DNA of 6,133 nt from positions 1 to 6,133 of the forward strand of contig URJU01000138.1 of assembly GCA_900548315.1 (NCBI GenBank), read 5' to 3'. The DNA is from an uncultured Coprococcus sp. GTDB lineage: Bacteria; Bacillota; Clostridia; Lachnospirales; Lachnospiraceae. Made by a program: the position numbers and the translations under genes. Positions 1 through 5,908 of the stretch are shown here, piece after piece. The notes under the pieces are model-generated. The model searched no databases. It saw only the letters and a list, made by a program, of their open reading frames with translations, and was not told the origin of the DNA. How positions within the stretch are numbered: the stretch's first letter is position 1; each line of letters begins with the position of its first letter.

Positions 1-380
1 TAATTGTAGTGAGGCACCTGAACATTATTGAAGATGATAACATTCTTAAGCTCTGTTGAATTGCCTATCACGCAGTTCTCTCCGACCAGAACGCTGCCCC
101 TGATAAAGGCTCCAGGTCTCACCTCTGTGCCTGCACCTATGATAGTTGGTGCAAGTATTGTTGCTGTTCCATACACCTTGCAGCTCTTGTGTATCCACAC
201 ATTCTCACTTACCTCATTGAACTCATTTTTATCAAGAGTCTTTCCAAGTTTTAAGACAAACTCCTTTATGAGGGGGAGCGCCTCCCATGGATATGTGAGT
301 CCCTCGAGCAATGATCCTGCCATGGTCTGATCAAGTGAATAAAGCTCTTTTATTGTTACTGATGTCTGAATATCTTCCAT
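1..380 (-). CDS. Left-handed beta-helix sugar acyltransferase / UDP-GlcNAc pyrophosphorylase-like protein, 3' part missing
   Basis: I translated this by hand on the minus strand. It gives 126 complete residues starting MEDIQTSVTIKELYSLDQTM and stays open to the window edge, so the C-terminus is missing. From about residue 62 it shows imperfect hexapeptide repeats typical of a left-handed parallel beta-helix, with VWIHKSCKVYGTATI, then IIGAGTEVRPGAFIRG, VLVGENCVIGNSTELKN and VQVPHYN. The segment with YPWEALPLI near residues 30-38 and the NSTELKN...VPHYN block match, from memory, the roughly 220-residue clostridial proteins annotated as UDP-N-acetylglucosamine pyrophosphorylase, which resemble the GlmU C-terminal acyltransferase domain. 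The visible part contains no GlmU-type N-terminal nucleotidyltransferase domain, so that common name may overstate the function. A role in sugar-nucleotide or envelope precursor metabolism is inferred. The ATG at 378-380 has an AAGGAG site at 391-396, 10 bases upstream. It begins 17 bp after topB, probably in the same operon. Confidence 0.85.
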   Translation of the reverse strand, partial: MEDIQTSVTIKELYSLDQTMAGSLLEGLTYPWEALPLIKEFVLKLGKTLDKNEFNEVSENVWIHKSCKVYGTATILAPTIIGAGTEVRPGAFIRGSVLVGENCVIGNSTELKNVIIFNNVQVPHYN

Positions 381-390
381 TGTTCCTATT

Positions 391-396
391 CTCCTT
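391..396 (-). promoter_or_regulatory. Ribosome binding site of the beta-helix gene
   Basis: The minus strand reads AAGGAG here, 10 bases before the ATG at 380. It ends one base from the topB stop codon (TAA at 398-400), which ties the two genes together translationally and supports one transcript. Confidence 0.7.
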
Positions 397-397
397 T

Positions 398-2431
398 TTA
401 ACTCTGTTTCGTATTTGCGTTTTTCTTTGCATCTGTTGGTTTTTTAGCCTGAGTTCCGCCGCTTTTTGCGTAATACACTTTCGTTTTGTCAAACACTCCC
501 GTTATTCCGCCCTGATTCTGTATCTGTTTCACTCGGTTGGTATACTGTGTCACATAAGTGGTCATCTTCTGTGTATATTCTTCCTTCGAAATCTGTCCTT
601 CCGCCACTCCCTCAAGTCCTTTTTCCCAGCTCGCAGTGAGATCTGCACGAAGCAATCCATTTATAGAATAATATACTATATCGTAGATGATCTCCCCCAG
701 AAATGTCGGTGTGACTATCTGAGTCTTTTTGTTCAGTGATATGTATTTATTATTCTCAAGTTTCGTGATTATTCCATCCCTTGTGGCACTTGTTCCGATG
801 CCTGCACCCTTTATCTGCTCTCGGAGATCCTCGTCCTCTATGAACTGTCCTGCGTTCTCCATTGTCAGGATTAGGGATCCTGAGTTATATCTCTTCGGTG
901 GGGATGTCTCACCTTCCTTAATCTCTATATTCTGTACATTCAGTGTATCGCCCTTTTTGATCTTTGCCAGTCTGTCTATAAACTCCTGACTGTACTTCGG
1001 CTCGTCCTTCTTCTTGGAAAAACTGTTGGCAGCTACCTTGAGATAACCCTCACTTATAAGGTATTTGAAATTCGCAAACAGCTTTTCACCGTTCTTTGTA
1101 ATGGTCATAGCTACCTTCTGAAATTCTGCCGCCGGATAGAATATGCTCAGGAATCTTCTGCAAATGATCTCATAAACCTTGAGCGCCGTCGGTGCCAGGC
1201 TCTTAAGAGCGCCAAATCCCTGTCCTGTGGGAATGATCGCATAATGGTCGGTGATCTGTTTGTCATTGACATATTTGGTCTTGGCTATTCCTTTGTATGT
1301 GCCGCTCTCCATCGCTCCCTGTGCAAATGCCGCCACCGGCTGAAAATTCTTCAGTCCTGAGATGTTTCTTCCAATCTCCTTCGCAACCGCCGTGGAGAGA
1401 ACCCTGGCATCTGTTCTCGGGTACGTCACAAGCTTTTTCTCATAAAGCTCCTGGACTATCTTCAACGTATCCGATGGGCTTATCTTGAAAAGAGCAGAAC
1501 AGTCATTTTGCAGTTCGGCAAGATTATACAGCATAGGGGGCTGTTTCTTCTCCTTCTTTCTCTCGATTGATTCCACCACAGCCTCCGGTGCCCCTTCATT
1601 GAGTTCTCCAAGAAACCTTTCTGCATCTGCTCGTTCCTTGAATCCATTCTCCTTGTAGAGCAGAGGCGACTCATAATACTTCGTGTCCTTAACAGCTTTC
1701 CACTCAGCGTCAAATGTCTGTCCTTCCTCACCTACGCTTGCCACAAGTCTGTAAAATGGGGTCTTCACAAACTCCCTTATCTCACGCTCTCTCTTCACTA
1801 TGATACCGAGCACACACGTCATAACTCGTCCAACAGCTATCACACATCTGTCCATGCCAAGATATCGCTGGACAACATTGGAAAATTTGAGTGAAAGAGC
1901 TCTGGAAAAATTGATACCCATGAGGTAGTCCTCCTGAGCCCTCAAATATGCTGCATCACTTAAGCTGTCATACTCAGAAAGAGGTTTTGCCTCTCTGATT
2001 CCTCGAAGGATCTCCTCCTCGGTCTGAGAATCTATCCAGACCCTTCTCTTTTCCTTACCGCTCACCTGTGCCATGGAATCTACGAGTCTGTATATGTATT
2101 CTCCCTCTCTTCCCGAATCCGTGGCAACATAGATGCAGCCCACATCGTCACGGTTGAGCAGTCCTGCAACTATGTTGAACTGTTTCTTTGTATTCGGAAG
2201 TATCTCATACTTGTATTCAGTTGGAATAAAAGGAATCGTCGCAAGATCCCACTTCTTCAAAGCTGGATCATACACGTCCGGATAACTCATGGTGATAAGA
2301 TGTCCCACGCACCAGGTCACAACCGCCGTGTCAGACTCCAGATAACCATTTCCAGCATTTCCCTTAACCCCCAGCACATCGGCAAACTGCCTTGCAACGC
2401 TGGGTTTCTCTGCTATATATAAATTCTTCAA
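398..2431 (-). CDS. topB: DNA topoisomerase III (type IA topoisomerase)
   Basis: A 677-residue type IA topoisomerase that cuts one DNA strand through a 5'-phosphotyrosine and passes the other, mainly decatenating replication and recombination intermediates. The TOPRIM domain opens the protein: LYIAEKPSVARQ has the conserved Glu8, and ATDSGREGEYIYR at residues 103-115 holds Asp105 and Glu109. The catalytic tyrosine is Tyr337 in LVTYPRTDARVLS. Other family motifs are QITDHYAIIPTG (392-403) and GAGIGTSATRDGII (542-555). The second acidic residue of the usual DxDxE triad is Gly107. I see no C-terminal zinc-ribbon cysteines, and the tail after about 655 is a Lys/Asn/Gln/Thr-rich basic stretch. The length fits TopB (roughly 650-730) rather than TopA. 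The start is TTG: it lies 6 bases after AGGAG, an in-frame TAG sits two codons upstream, and TOPRIM begins at residue 4. The next in-frame Met is residue 48, inside the domain. Likely cotranscribed with the following gene. Confidence 0.96.
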   Translation of the reverse strand: MKNLYIAEKPSVARQFADVLGVKGNAGNGYLESDTAVVTWCVGHLITMSYPDVYDPALKKWDLATIPFIPTEYKYEILPNTKKQFNIVAGLLNRDDVGCIYVATDSGREGEYIYRLVDSMAQVSGKEKRRVWIDSQTEEEILRGIREAKPLSEYDSLSDAAYLRAQEDYLMGINFSRALSLKFSNVVQRYLGMDRCVIAVGRVMTCVLGIIVKREREIREFVKTPFYRLVASVGEEGQTFDAEWKAVKDTKYYESPLLYKENGFKERADAERFLGELNEGAPEAVVESIERKKEKKQPPMLYNLAELQNDCSALFKISPSDTLKIVQELYEKKLVTYPRTDARVLSTAVAKEIGRNISGLKNFQPVAAFAQGAMESGTYKGIAKTKYVNDKQITDHYAIIPTGQGFGALKSLAPTALKVYEIICRRFLSIFYPAAEFQKVAMTITKNGEKLFANFKYLISEGYLKVAANSFSKKKDEPKYSQEFIDRLAKIKKGDTLNVQNIEIKEGETSPPKRYNSGSLILTMENAGQFIEDEDLREQIKGAGIGTSATRDGIITKLENNKYISLNKKTQIVTPTFLGEIIYDIVYYSINGLLRADLTASWEKGLEGVAEGQISKEEYTQKMTTYVTQYTNRVKQIQNQGGITGVFDKTKVYYAKSGGTQAKKPTDAKKNANTKQS

Positions 2432-2437
2432 AATCTA

Positions 2438-2442
2438 CTCCT
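2438..2442 (-). promoter_or_regulatory. Ribosome binding site that fixes the topB TTG start
   Basis: The minus strand reads CAGGAGTAGATT and then TTG. AGGAG is 6 bases from TTG, and the in-frame TAG between them rules out any start further upstream. Confidence 0.8.
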
Positions 2443-2467
2443 GTTTCGGGGGCAATCGCCTTAAAAT

Positions 2468-2485
2468 ACATCACAACACATCACA
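2468..2485 (-). repeat. Two 8-bp direct repeats at the presumed topB transcription start
   Basis: On the plus strand ACATCACA occurs at 2468-2475 and again at 2478-2485, giving a 10-bp period, about one helical turn. The pair begins at the last base of the candidate -10 box and covers the expected transcription start. It could be a regulator site or the first bases of the leader. The function is unknown. Confidence 0.5.
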
Positions 2486-2490
2486 TTATA
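2485..2490 (-). promoter_or_regulatory. Candidate -10 box of the topB promoter
   Basis: The minus strand has a perfect TATAAT 53 bases before the TTG start. No good -35 lies at 17 bases (CCCCTT). The nearest TTG-type hexamer is TTGCCC with a 20-base spacer, and there is no TG extension. The call therefore rests on the -10 and on its position between a terminator and a gene. Confidence 0.5.
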
Positions 2491-2515
2491 ATAACAGAAT
2501 TTGAAGGAAGGGGCA

Positions 2516-2546
2516 AGTGGGGACGGAGGTGCCTGACCCCTCCACT
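2516..2546. repeat. REP-like palindromic end motif
   Basis: AGTGG (2516-2520) pairs with CCACT (2542-2546) around a GC-rich core that reads GGACGGAGGTGCCTGACCCC on the plus strand (2521-2540). On the minus strand an alternative stem is GGAGG with CCTCC. The GTCAGGCACC...GTCCCC wording resembles, from memory, short dispersed palindromes found in many Firmicute genomes. Copy number cannot be judged from one window. Confidence 0.5.
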
Positions 2547-2565
2547 CACTCATTGCGCGTTATTC

Positions 2566-2601
2566 CAGAATTGCTCCACACTTCGTGCTCCCGCAATTCT
2601 G
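2566..2601. repeat. Hairpin with a 9-bp perfect stem
   Basis: CAGAATTGC (2566-2574) is the exact inverse complement of GCAATTCTG (2593-2601). On the minus strand the 18-base interior contains a smaller CAC-GAA-GTG hairpin. It lies 1 base from the next hairpin and is part of the 2516-2709 array. The sequence shows no protein-coding reason for this structure. Confidence 0.6.
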
Positions 2602-2602
2602 C

Positions 2603-2646
2603 GCGGCATTCACACTCCGGCCTATCGGCCTTCGTGTTCATGTCGC
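2603..2646 (-). repeat. Nested hairpin with symmetric internal loops, G.A-rich on the minus strand
   Basis: Read outward to inward, the paired segments are GCG/CGC, CAT/ATG, ACAC/GTGT and GGCC/GGCC, closed by a 4-base GATA loop on the minus strand. The joints are symmetric: 1x1 (A opposite C), 2x2 (GA opposite GA) and 3x3 (GAA opposite GGA). On minus-strand RNA all five positions of the two larger joints are G.A oppositions, which can stack as sheared pairs. On the plus strand they are pyrimidine mismatches. This asymmetry suggests the minus strand, downstream of glutamine synthetase, is the meaningful one. That is an inference. Confidence 0.5.
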
Positions 2647-2649
2647 GTC

Positions 2650-2709
2650 ATCCCGTCAAATGCGCTACATGCCGCGAGCAAGCTCTCGCATGTGCGCGCT
2701 TGACGGGAT
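2650..2709. repeat. 60-base interrupted hairpin with a 10-bp perfect outer stem
   Basis: ATCCCGTCAA (2650-2659) pairs perfectly with TTGACGGGAT (2700-2709). Inside, GCGC (2662-2665) can pair with GCGC (2694-2697), ACAT (2667-2670) with ATGT (2690-2693), and GCGAG (2674-2678) with CTCGC (2685-2689). On the plus strand the outer stem runs into TTTT (2709-2712), which looks like a weak terminator facing plus-strand transcription, but no plus-strand gene is present. It is better read as part of the hairpin array. Confidence 0.6.
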
Positions 2710-2719
2710 TTTAACGCGC

Positions 2720-2756
2720 AAAAGCACCCCGCCTGCGACATGCGCAGACAGGATGC
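2720..2756 (-). terminator. Intrinsic terminator of glutamine synthetase
   Basis: On the minus strand, about 50 bases after the glutamine synthetase stop, GCATCCTGTCTGCG (2756-2743) pairs with CGCAGGCGGGGTGC (2737-2724) across a 5-base loop. TTTT (2723-2720) follows. The 14-bp stem is complete if three U.G wobbles are allowed. These become A/C mismatches on the opposite strand, so the hairpin is directional for minus-strand RNA. The U-tract is short, so termination may be incomplete. Confidence 0.8.
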
Positions 2757-2806
2757 CTCCAAGCAATTTATATGCAATTATGAAGGATTTAACAAACTTA
2801 AAGGTT

Positions 2807-4915
2807 TTACTGCTCGAATAACAACTGCTCGTATGTTGGGAATGGCCAAGCTGTCTTTGGAAGTTCCTTCTCAAGTTCATCAGCAGGCTTTCTCACTGTG
2901 TCAAATGCTGCAAATACTGTGTTGTGGAAGTACTTAGCCCAAGCCTCTGTATCTCCCTCATAATCTGCTGCCTTTGCAACCAGCTCCTCAAGGGCTACTG
3001 TAGCGCTCTTGAGCTCTGTGAGTTTCTCTGAGATGGTGTTCAGAAGTGATACCTGAACTGTAGGATCGATTCCAAGAGCCTTGATCTCAGCAGCACCCTT
3101 TGCAAGCTCTGCCTGATATTCCATAACTGCAGGGATGATCTCCTCATTGGACATCTCGATCATTGTGAGTGCCTCGATGTTGATCTTCTTTGCGTAGTTC
3201 TCAAGCATTACATCAGCTCTCGCCTCAAGCTCTGCCTTATCCATAACTCCAAGGTTCTCGAATATCTTAACGCTCTTATCTGCTGCAAGATAAGGAACAG
3301 CATCAACCATGCACTTGATATTTGAAAGACCACGCTTTGCTGCCTCCTCAACCCACTCGTCTGAGTAACCGTTGCCATTGAAGATGATTCTCTGGTGTGC
3401 TGTGAGTTCTCTTCTGATGAGTGCCTTGCAGGCTGTCTCGAAATCGTCAGCGCCCTCAAGCTCATCTGTCATCTTCTTGATCTGATCTGCAACTATTGTA
3501 TTTAATACCATCATTGGAAATGCGATGGACTGTGTTGAACCAACCATTCTGAACTCAAACTTGTTGCCTGTAAATGCAAATGGTGATGTTCTGTTTCTAT
3601 CTGTGGCATCCATCGTAAATGTAGGAAGTGTTGATGCACCTGATACATATGTCTTGCCCTTTGGTGACTCTGTAGCCTCACCCTTCTCGATGATCTGCTC
3701 AACGATCGACTGGAGCTGCTCTCCAAGGAATGCTGAGATGATTGCTGGAGGTGCCTCATTTGCGCCAAGTCTGTGATCGTTTCCTGCTGATGATGCTGAA
3801 AGTCTCAGGAGCTCAGCGTTGTTGTCTACGGCTGCCAGAACTGCTGCAAGGAAGAACTGGAACTGGAGATTTGTCTCAGGATGCTTGCCTGGATCGATAA
3901 GGTTCTCACCCTCGTCTGTTGAGATCGACCAGTTGTTGTGCTTACCTGAACCATTTACACCGGCAAATGGTTTCTCATGAAGTACACACTCAAGGTCATG
4001 CTTTGCAGCGATCTTCTTCATGGTTGCCATAACCAGATGGTTCTGATCTGTAGCGATGTTGGTTGTTGAGAAGATTGGAGCAAGCTCATGCTGTGCAGGA
4101 GCAACCTCGTTGTGCTGTGTCTTTGCAAGGATGCCGTACTTCCACAGCTCCTCGTTCAGCTCTGTCATGTATGATGCGATCTTATCCTTGATCGCTGCGA
4201 AATACTGATCGTCAAGCTCCTGTCCCTTCGGAGGCATTGCTCCGAAAAGTGTACGTCCGCAGAGCTTAAGATCTGTTCTCTTTGCAAATTTCTTTTTGTC
4301 GATCAGGAAGTATTCCTGCTCAGGACCAACTGATGAAGTAACTTTCTTGGCTGTTGTGTTGCCGAACATTGCAAGAGCCTTGAGAGCCTCCTTGCTGATG
4401 GCATCCATTGAACGGAGAAGAGGTGTCTTGTAATCAAGTGACTCTCCTGTGTATGATGTGAATGCTGCCGGGATGCAGAGGATGCATGTTCCCTCATCTG
4501 TTGTCTTTACAAATGCCGGTGATGTACAATCCCATGCTGTATATCCTCTTGCAGCACATGTCTCACGAAGACCGCCTGAAGGGAATGATGATGCATCCGG
4601 CTCTGACTTGATGAGCTCCTTGCCTGTGAACTGAAGGATAACGCCTCCATCACCGACTGTGCTTACAAATGAGTCGTGCTTTTCTGCTGTTGTCTCTGTA
4701 AGTGGCTGGAACCAATGTGTATAATGTGTTGCACCAAGCTCCATTGCCCATTCCTTCATGGCAGCTGCAACTGAGTCTGCGATTGATGTATCAAGAGGCT
4801 CTCCCTTTTCAATAGTCGCCTTGAGTGACTTGTAAACTGCTTTTGGAAGTCTCTCTCTCATGACCTGATCTGAGAATACGTGTGAGCCAAATACGGCTGA
4901 AATTTTGTTCATCAT
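2807..4915 (-). CDS. glnA: Glutamine synthetase type III (GSIII, also called GlnN)
   Basis: This cytoplasmic enzyme makes glutamine from glutamate, ammonia and ATP, the main ammonia-assimilation step. At 702 residues it has the length of type III (around 700-730), not the 450-residue type I. Residues about 1-190 match the GSIII-specific N-terminal region, including GATHYTHWFQPLT (61-73). The catalytic part shows GPEQEYFLID (197-206), AKTQHNEVAPAQHELAPIF (264-282), NGSGKHNNWSIST (321-333, the nucleotide/substrate loop), GANEAPPAI (384-392) and DRNRTSPFAFTGNKFEFR (439-456). The C-terminal part (about 560-702) is helical and acidic, as expected for the class, and ends PFPTYEQLLFEQ. The start is the first of two tandem ATG codons, 8 bases after AAGGAG at 4924-4929. 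It has its own terminator downstream and a terminator-like hairpin in its leader, so it is probably monocistronic and may be attenuated. No motif, residue or frame problem was seen. Confidence 0.97.
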   Translation of the reverse strand: MMNKISAVFGSHVFSDQVMRERLPKAVYKSLKATIEKGEPLDTSIADSVAAAMKEWAMELGATHYTHWFQPLTETTAEKHDSFVSTVGDGGVILQFTGKELIKSEPDASSFPSGGLRETCAARGYTAWDCTSPAFVKTTDEGTCILCIPAAFTSYTGESLDYKTPLLRSMDAISKEALKALAMFGNTTAKKVTSSVGPEQEYFLIDKKKFAKRTDLKLCGRTLFGAMPPKGQELDDQYFAAIKDKIASYMTELNEELWKYGILAKTQHNEVAPAQHELAPIFSTTNIATDQNHLVMATMKKIAAKHDLECVLHEKPFAGVNGSGKHNNWSISTDEGENLIDPGKHPETNLQFQFFLAAVLAAVDNNAELLRLSASSAGNDHRLGANEAPPAIISAFLGEQLQSIVEQIIEKGEATESPKGKTYVSGASTLPTFTMDATDRNRTSPFAFTGNKFEFRMVGSTQSIAFPMMVLNTIVADQIKKMTDELEGADDFETACKALIRRELTAHQRIIFNGNGYSDEWVEEAAKRGLSNIKCMVDAVPYLAADKSVKIFENLGVMDKAELEARADVMLENYAKKINIEALTMIEMSNEEIIPAVMEYQAELAKGAAEIKALGIDPTVQVSLLNTISEKLTELKSATVALEELVAKAADYEGDTEAWAKYFHNTVFAAFDTVRKPADELEKELPKTAWPFPTYEQLLFEQ

Positions 4916-4962
4916 AATTACTACTCCTTTTCCTGATTAAAATGAATCCTTAACATATCCTC

Positions 4963-5002
4963 AAAAAAAGAGAAAGGTGTCCTCCTTCTTGAGAACACCT
5001 TT
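4963..5002 (-). terminator. Intrinsic terminator in the glutamine synthetase leader, candidate attenuator
   Basis: On the minus strand AAAGGTGTTCTC (5002-4991) pairs with GAGGACACCTTT (4984-4973) in a 12-bp stem with one U.G wobble and a 6-base AAGAAG loop. CTC and seven T residues (4969-4963) follow. It is the best-formed terminator in the window, and its T-tract ends 47 bases before the glutamine synthetase ATG. The space between it and the gene is too short for a promoter with its -35 outside the hairpin. The glutamine synthetase transcript therefore probably starts upstream and must read through it. It may also stop transcripts from the phosphatase gene. Confidence 0.8.
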
Positions 5003-5033
5003 GTCCATTTCGTATCATCTAATTGTTGACTAT

Positions 5034-5062
5034 AAAATACTCTATATTCTTTCAAAAATCAA
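5034..5062 (-). promoter_or_regulatory. Candidate proximal glutamine synthetase promoter
   Basis: The minus strand shows TTGATT (5062-5057), a 17-base spacer and TATTTT (5039-5034). A transcript from here would carry a leader of roughly 110 bases that includes the terminator hairpin. The region is very AT-rich, so such matches arise easily by chance. Confidence 0.35.
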
Positions 5063-5068
5063 CCCCTA

Positions 5069-5097
5069 ATTTTAAAAAATTATAAATAAGGTTTCAA
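5069..5097 (-). promoter_or_regulatory. Candidate distal glutamine synthetase promoter
   Basis: The minus strand shows TTGAAA (5097-5092), a 17-base spacer and TAAAAT (5074-5069). Its spacing and hexamers are slightly better than those of the proximal candidate. The -35 overlaps one arm of a 7-bp inverted repeat (AAGGTTT at 5088-5094, AAACCTT at 5115-5121). The AT-rich context lowers confidence. Confidence 0.4.
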
Positions 5098-5152
5098 ATA
5101 CTCCACCAATTCATAAACCTTTGTTCCTGATGAGTAAATAACACGTTATATA

Positions 5153-5872
5153 TCAAATATAAACCACTCTATCCTCCTCCACACAGTAGCACGCCAACTT
5201 TCCGCCTCTATTCCTCTCTCCATTTCCACAGTCGAGATCCATATAGTAAGGGGTCACATAAGCGTTATAGGAATGATCTTCATTAAGTCTGTTCGTTGTC
5301 ACATGTCCGCAGAACACATACCTGTCAAAAGCCTTCTTGTCTGCAAATGGAACATTGTGGATATCAGGCGAGATTAGGAATCTGTATTCATCTTTTTTTA
5401 CGGCATTTGTTATGGACTCTGTGATATTGATCGTCCTGTCAGCATTCCTTATATATGAACCACAATGAATACCCGAATGGGTTACAACACAATCTCCGTA
5501 CTTTGGCGACTTGATCTCGGTGTAATGTGGCAGATGTGCAAGATACCCATGCAACTTCATCTGATCATCCACATTGAGCTTTTTGATATCTCTGACTGTT
5601 CCACCACCGCCGAATATGATCCACTGACGCTCTGATATACTTCCATCTATGTACTTCTGGGCAAACAGCTCATGGTTACCCTTTATGAGCTGCAGGGAAC
5701 CATCCACAAGATAGTCTGACATAAACTCAAGGAGAGGGATTCCCTCATCGTTCCAGTCGAATATGTCTCCCATGACTATCATGTGGTCCCTGACCTGATC
5801 AAAACTTATCTTTTTCAACATTTTCTTGAATGATGTGACATCTCCGTGGATGTCGGATATGAGATATAACAT
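5153..5872 (-). CDS. PPP-family metallophosphoesterase (serine/threonine phosphatase or ApaH-like)
   Basis: A 239-residue single-domain calcineurin-like phosphoesterase. The two-metal site can be read in full: SDIHGD (Asp7, His9), GDIFD (Asp36, Asp39), GNHE (Asn66, catalytic-type His67), THSGIH (His132) and CGHV (His190). A PPP-style MDLDCGNG block lies at 211-218. The order and spacing match bacterial PPP enzymes, which include protein phosphatases and diadenosine tetraphosphatase (ApaH). The substrate cannot be decided from sequence. The usual GDxxDRG arginine is Trp40 here (GDIFDWNDEG), a visible departure in the phosphate-binding region. No signal peptide or membrane segment is seen, so it is probably cytoplasmic. 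The ATG at 5870-5872 has AAAGGA 7 bases upstream. The gene lies 36 bp after the truncated upstream ORF on the same strand, and I see no strong terminator directly after its stop. Confidence 0.88.
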   Translation of the reverse strand: MLYLISDIHGDVTSFKKMLKKISFDQVRDHMIVMGDIFDWNDEGIPLLEFMSDYLVDGSLQLIKGNHELFAQKYIDGSISERQWIIFGGGGTVRDIKKLNVDDQMKLHGYLAHLPHYTEIKSPKYGDCVVTHSGIHCGSYIRNADRTINITESITNAVKKDEYRFLISPDIHNVPFADKKAFDRYVFCGHVTTNRLNEDHSYNAYVTPYYMDLDCGNGERNRGGKLACYCVEEDRVVYI

Positions 5873-5908
5873 TTATACATCCTTTGACAATCTTTCTATC
5901 GCTCAGTT

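Noticed and set aside
28..739. Plus-strand ORFs of 100 and 142 codons opposite the beta-helix gene and the topB 3' end
   Set aside because: They are antisense to genes with clear family motifs. The Phe/Ser/Leu-rich composition is that of a reverse-strand shadow.
398..2431. topB as evidence for an integrative conjugative element
   Set aside because: Topoisomerase III is common on such elements, but no relaxase, integrase, VirB/VirD4 or replication gene is visible and the neighbours are housekeeping genes.
2650..2712. Plus-strand intrinsic terminator at the ATCCCGTCAA hairpin
   Set aside because: It has only four T residues, a long interrupted loop, and no plus-strand gene to terminate.
2392..2937. 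Several overlapping plus- and minus-strand ORFs of 65-103 codons in the glutamine synthetase-topB gap
   Set aside because: They arise from the GC-rich hairpin array, overlap each other in different frames, have no domain motif, and run into the 3' end of glutamine synthetase or the 5' end of topB. They look like translated repeat sequence.
3208..3776. ORFs of 83-85 codons in other frames within glutamine synthetase
   Set aside because: They are shadows of a strongly conserved coding frame, with His/Ser/Gln-rich out-of-frame composition and no ribosome site worth noting.
4981..4990. AAGGAGG in the leader hairpin as the ribosome site of a leader peptide
   Set aside because: No start codon lies within a usable distance downstream, since the T-tract follows. 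The match comes from the stem sequence.
4963..5002. Glutamine riboswitch (glnA or downstream-peptide motif)
   Set aside because: Those aptamers are known from cyanobacteria and marine phage-related sequences, and I cannot see their core folds here. Only a terminator hairpin is supported.
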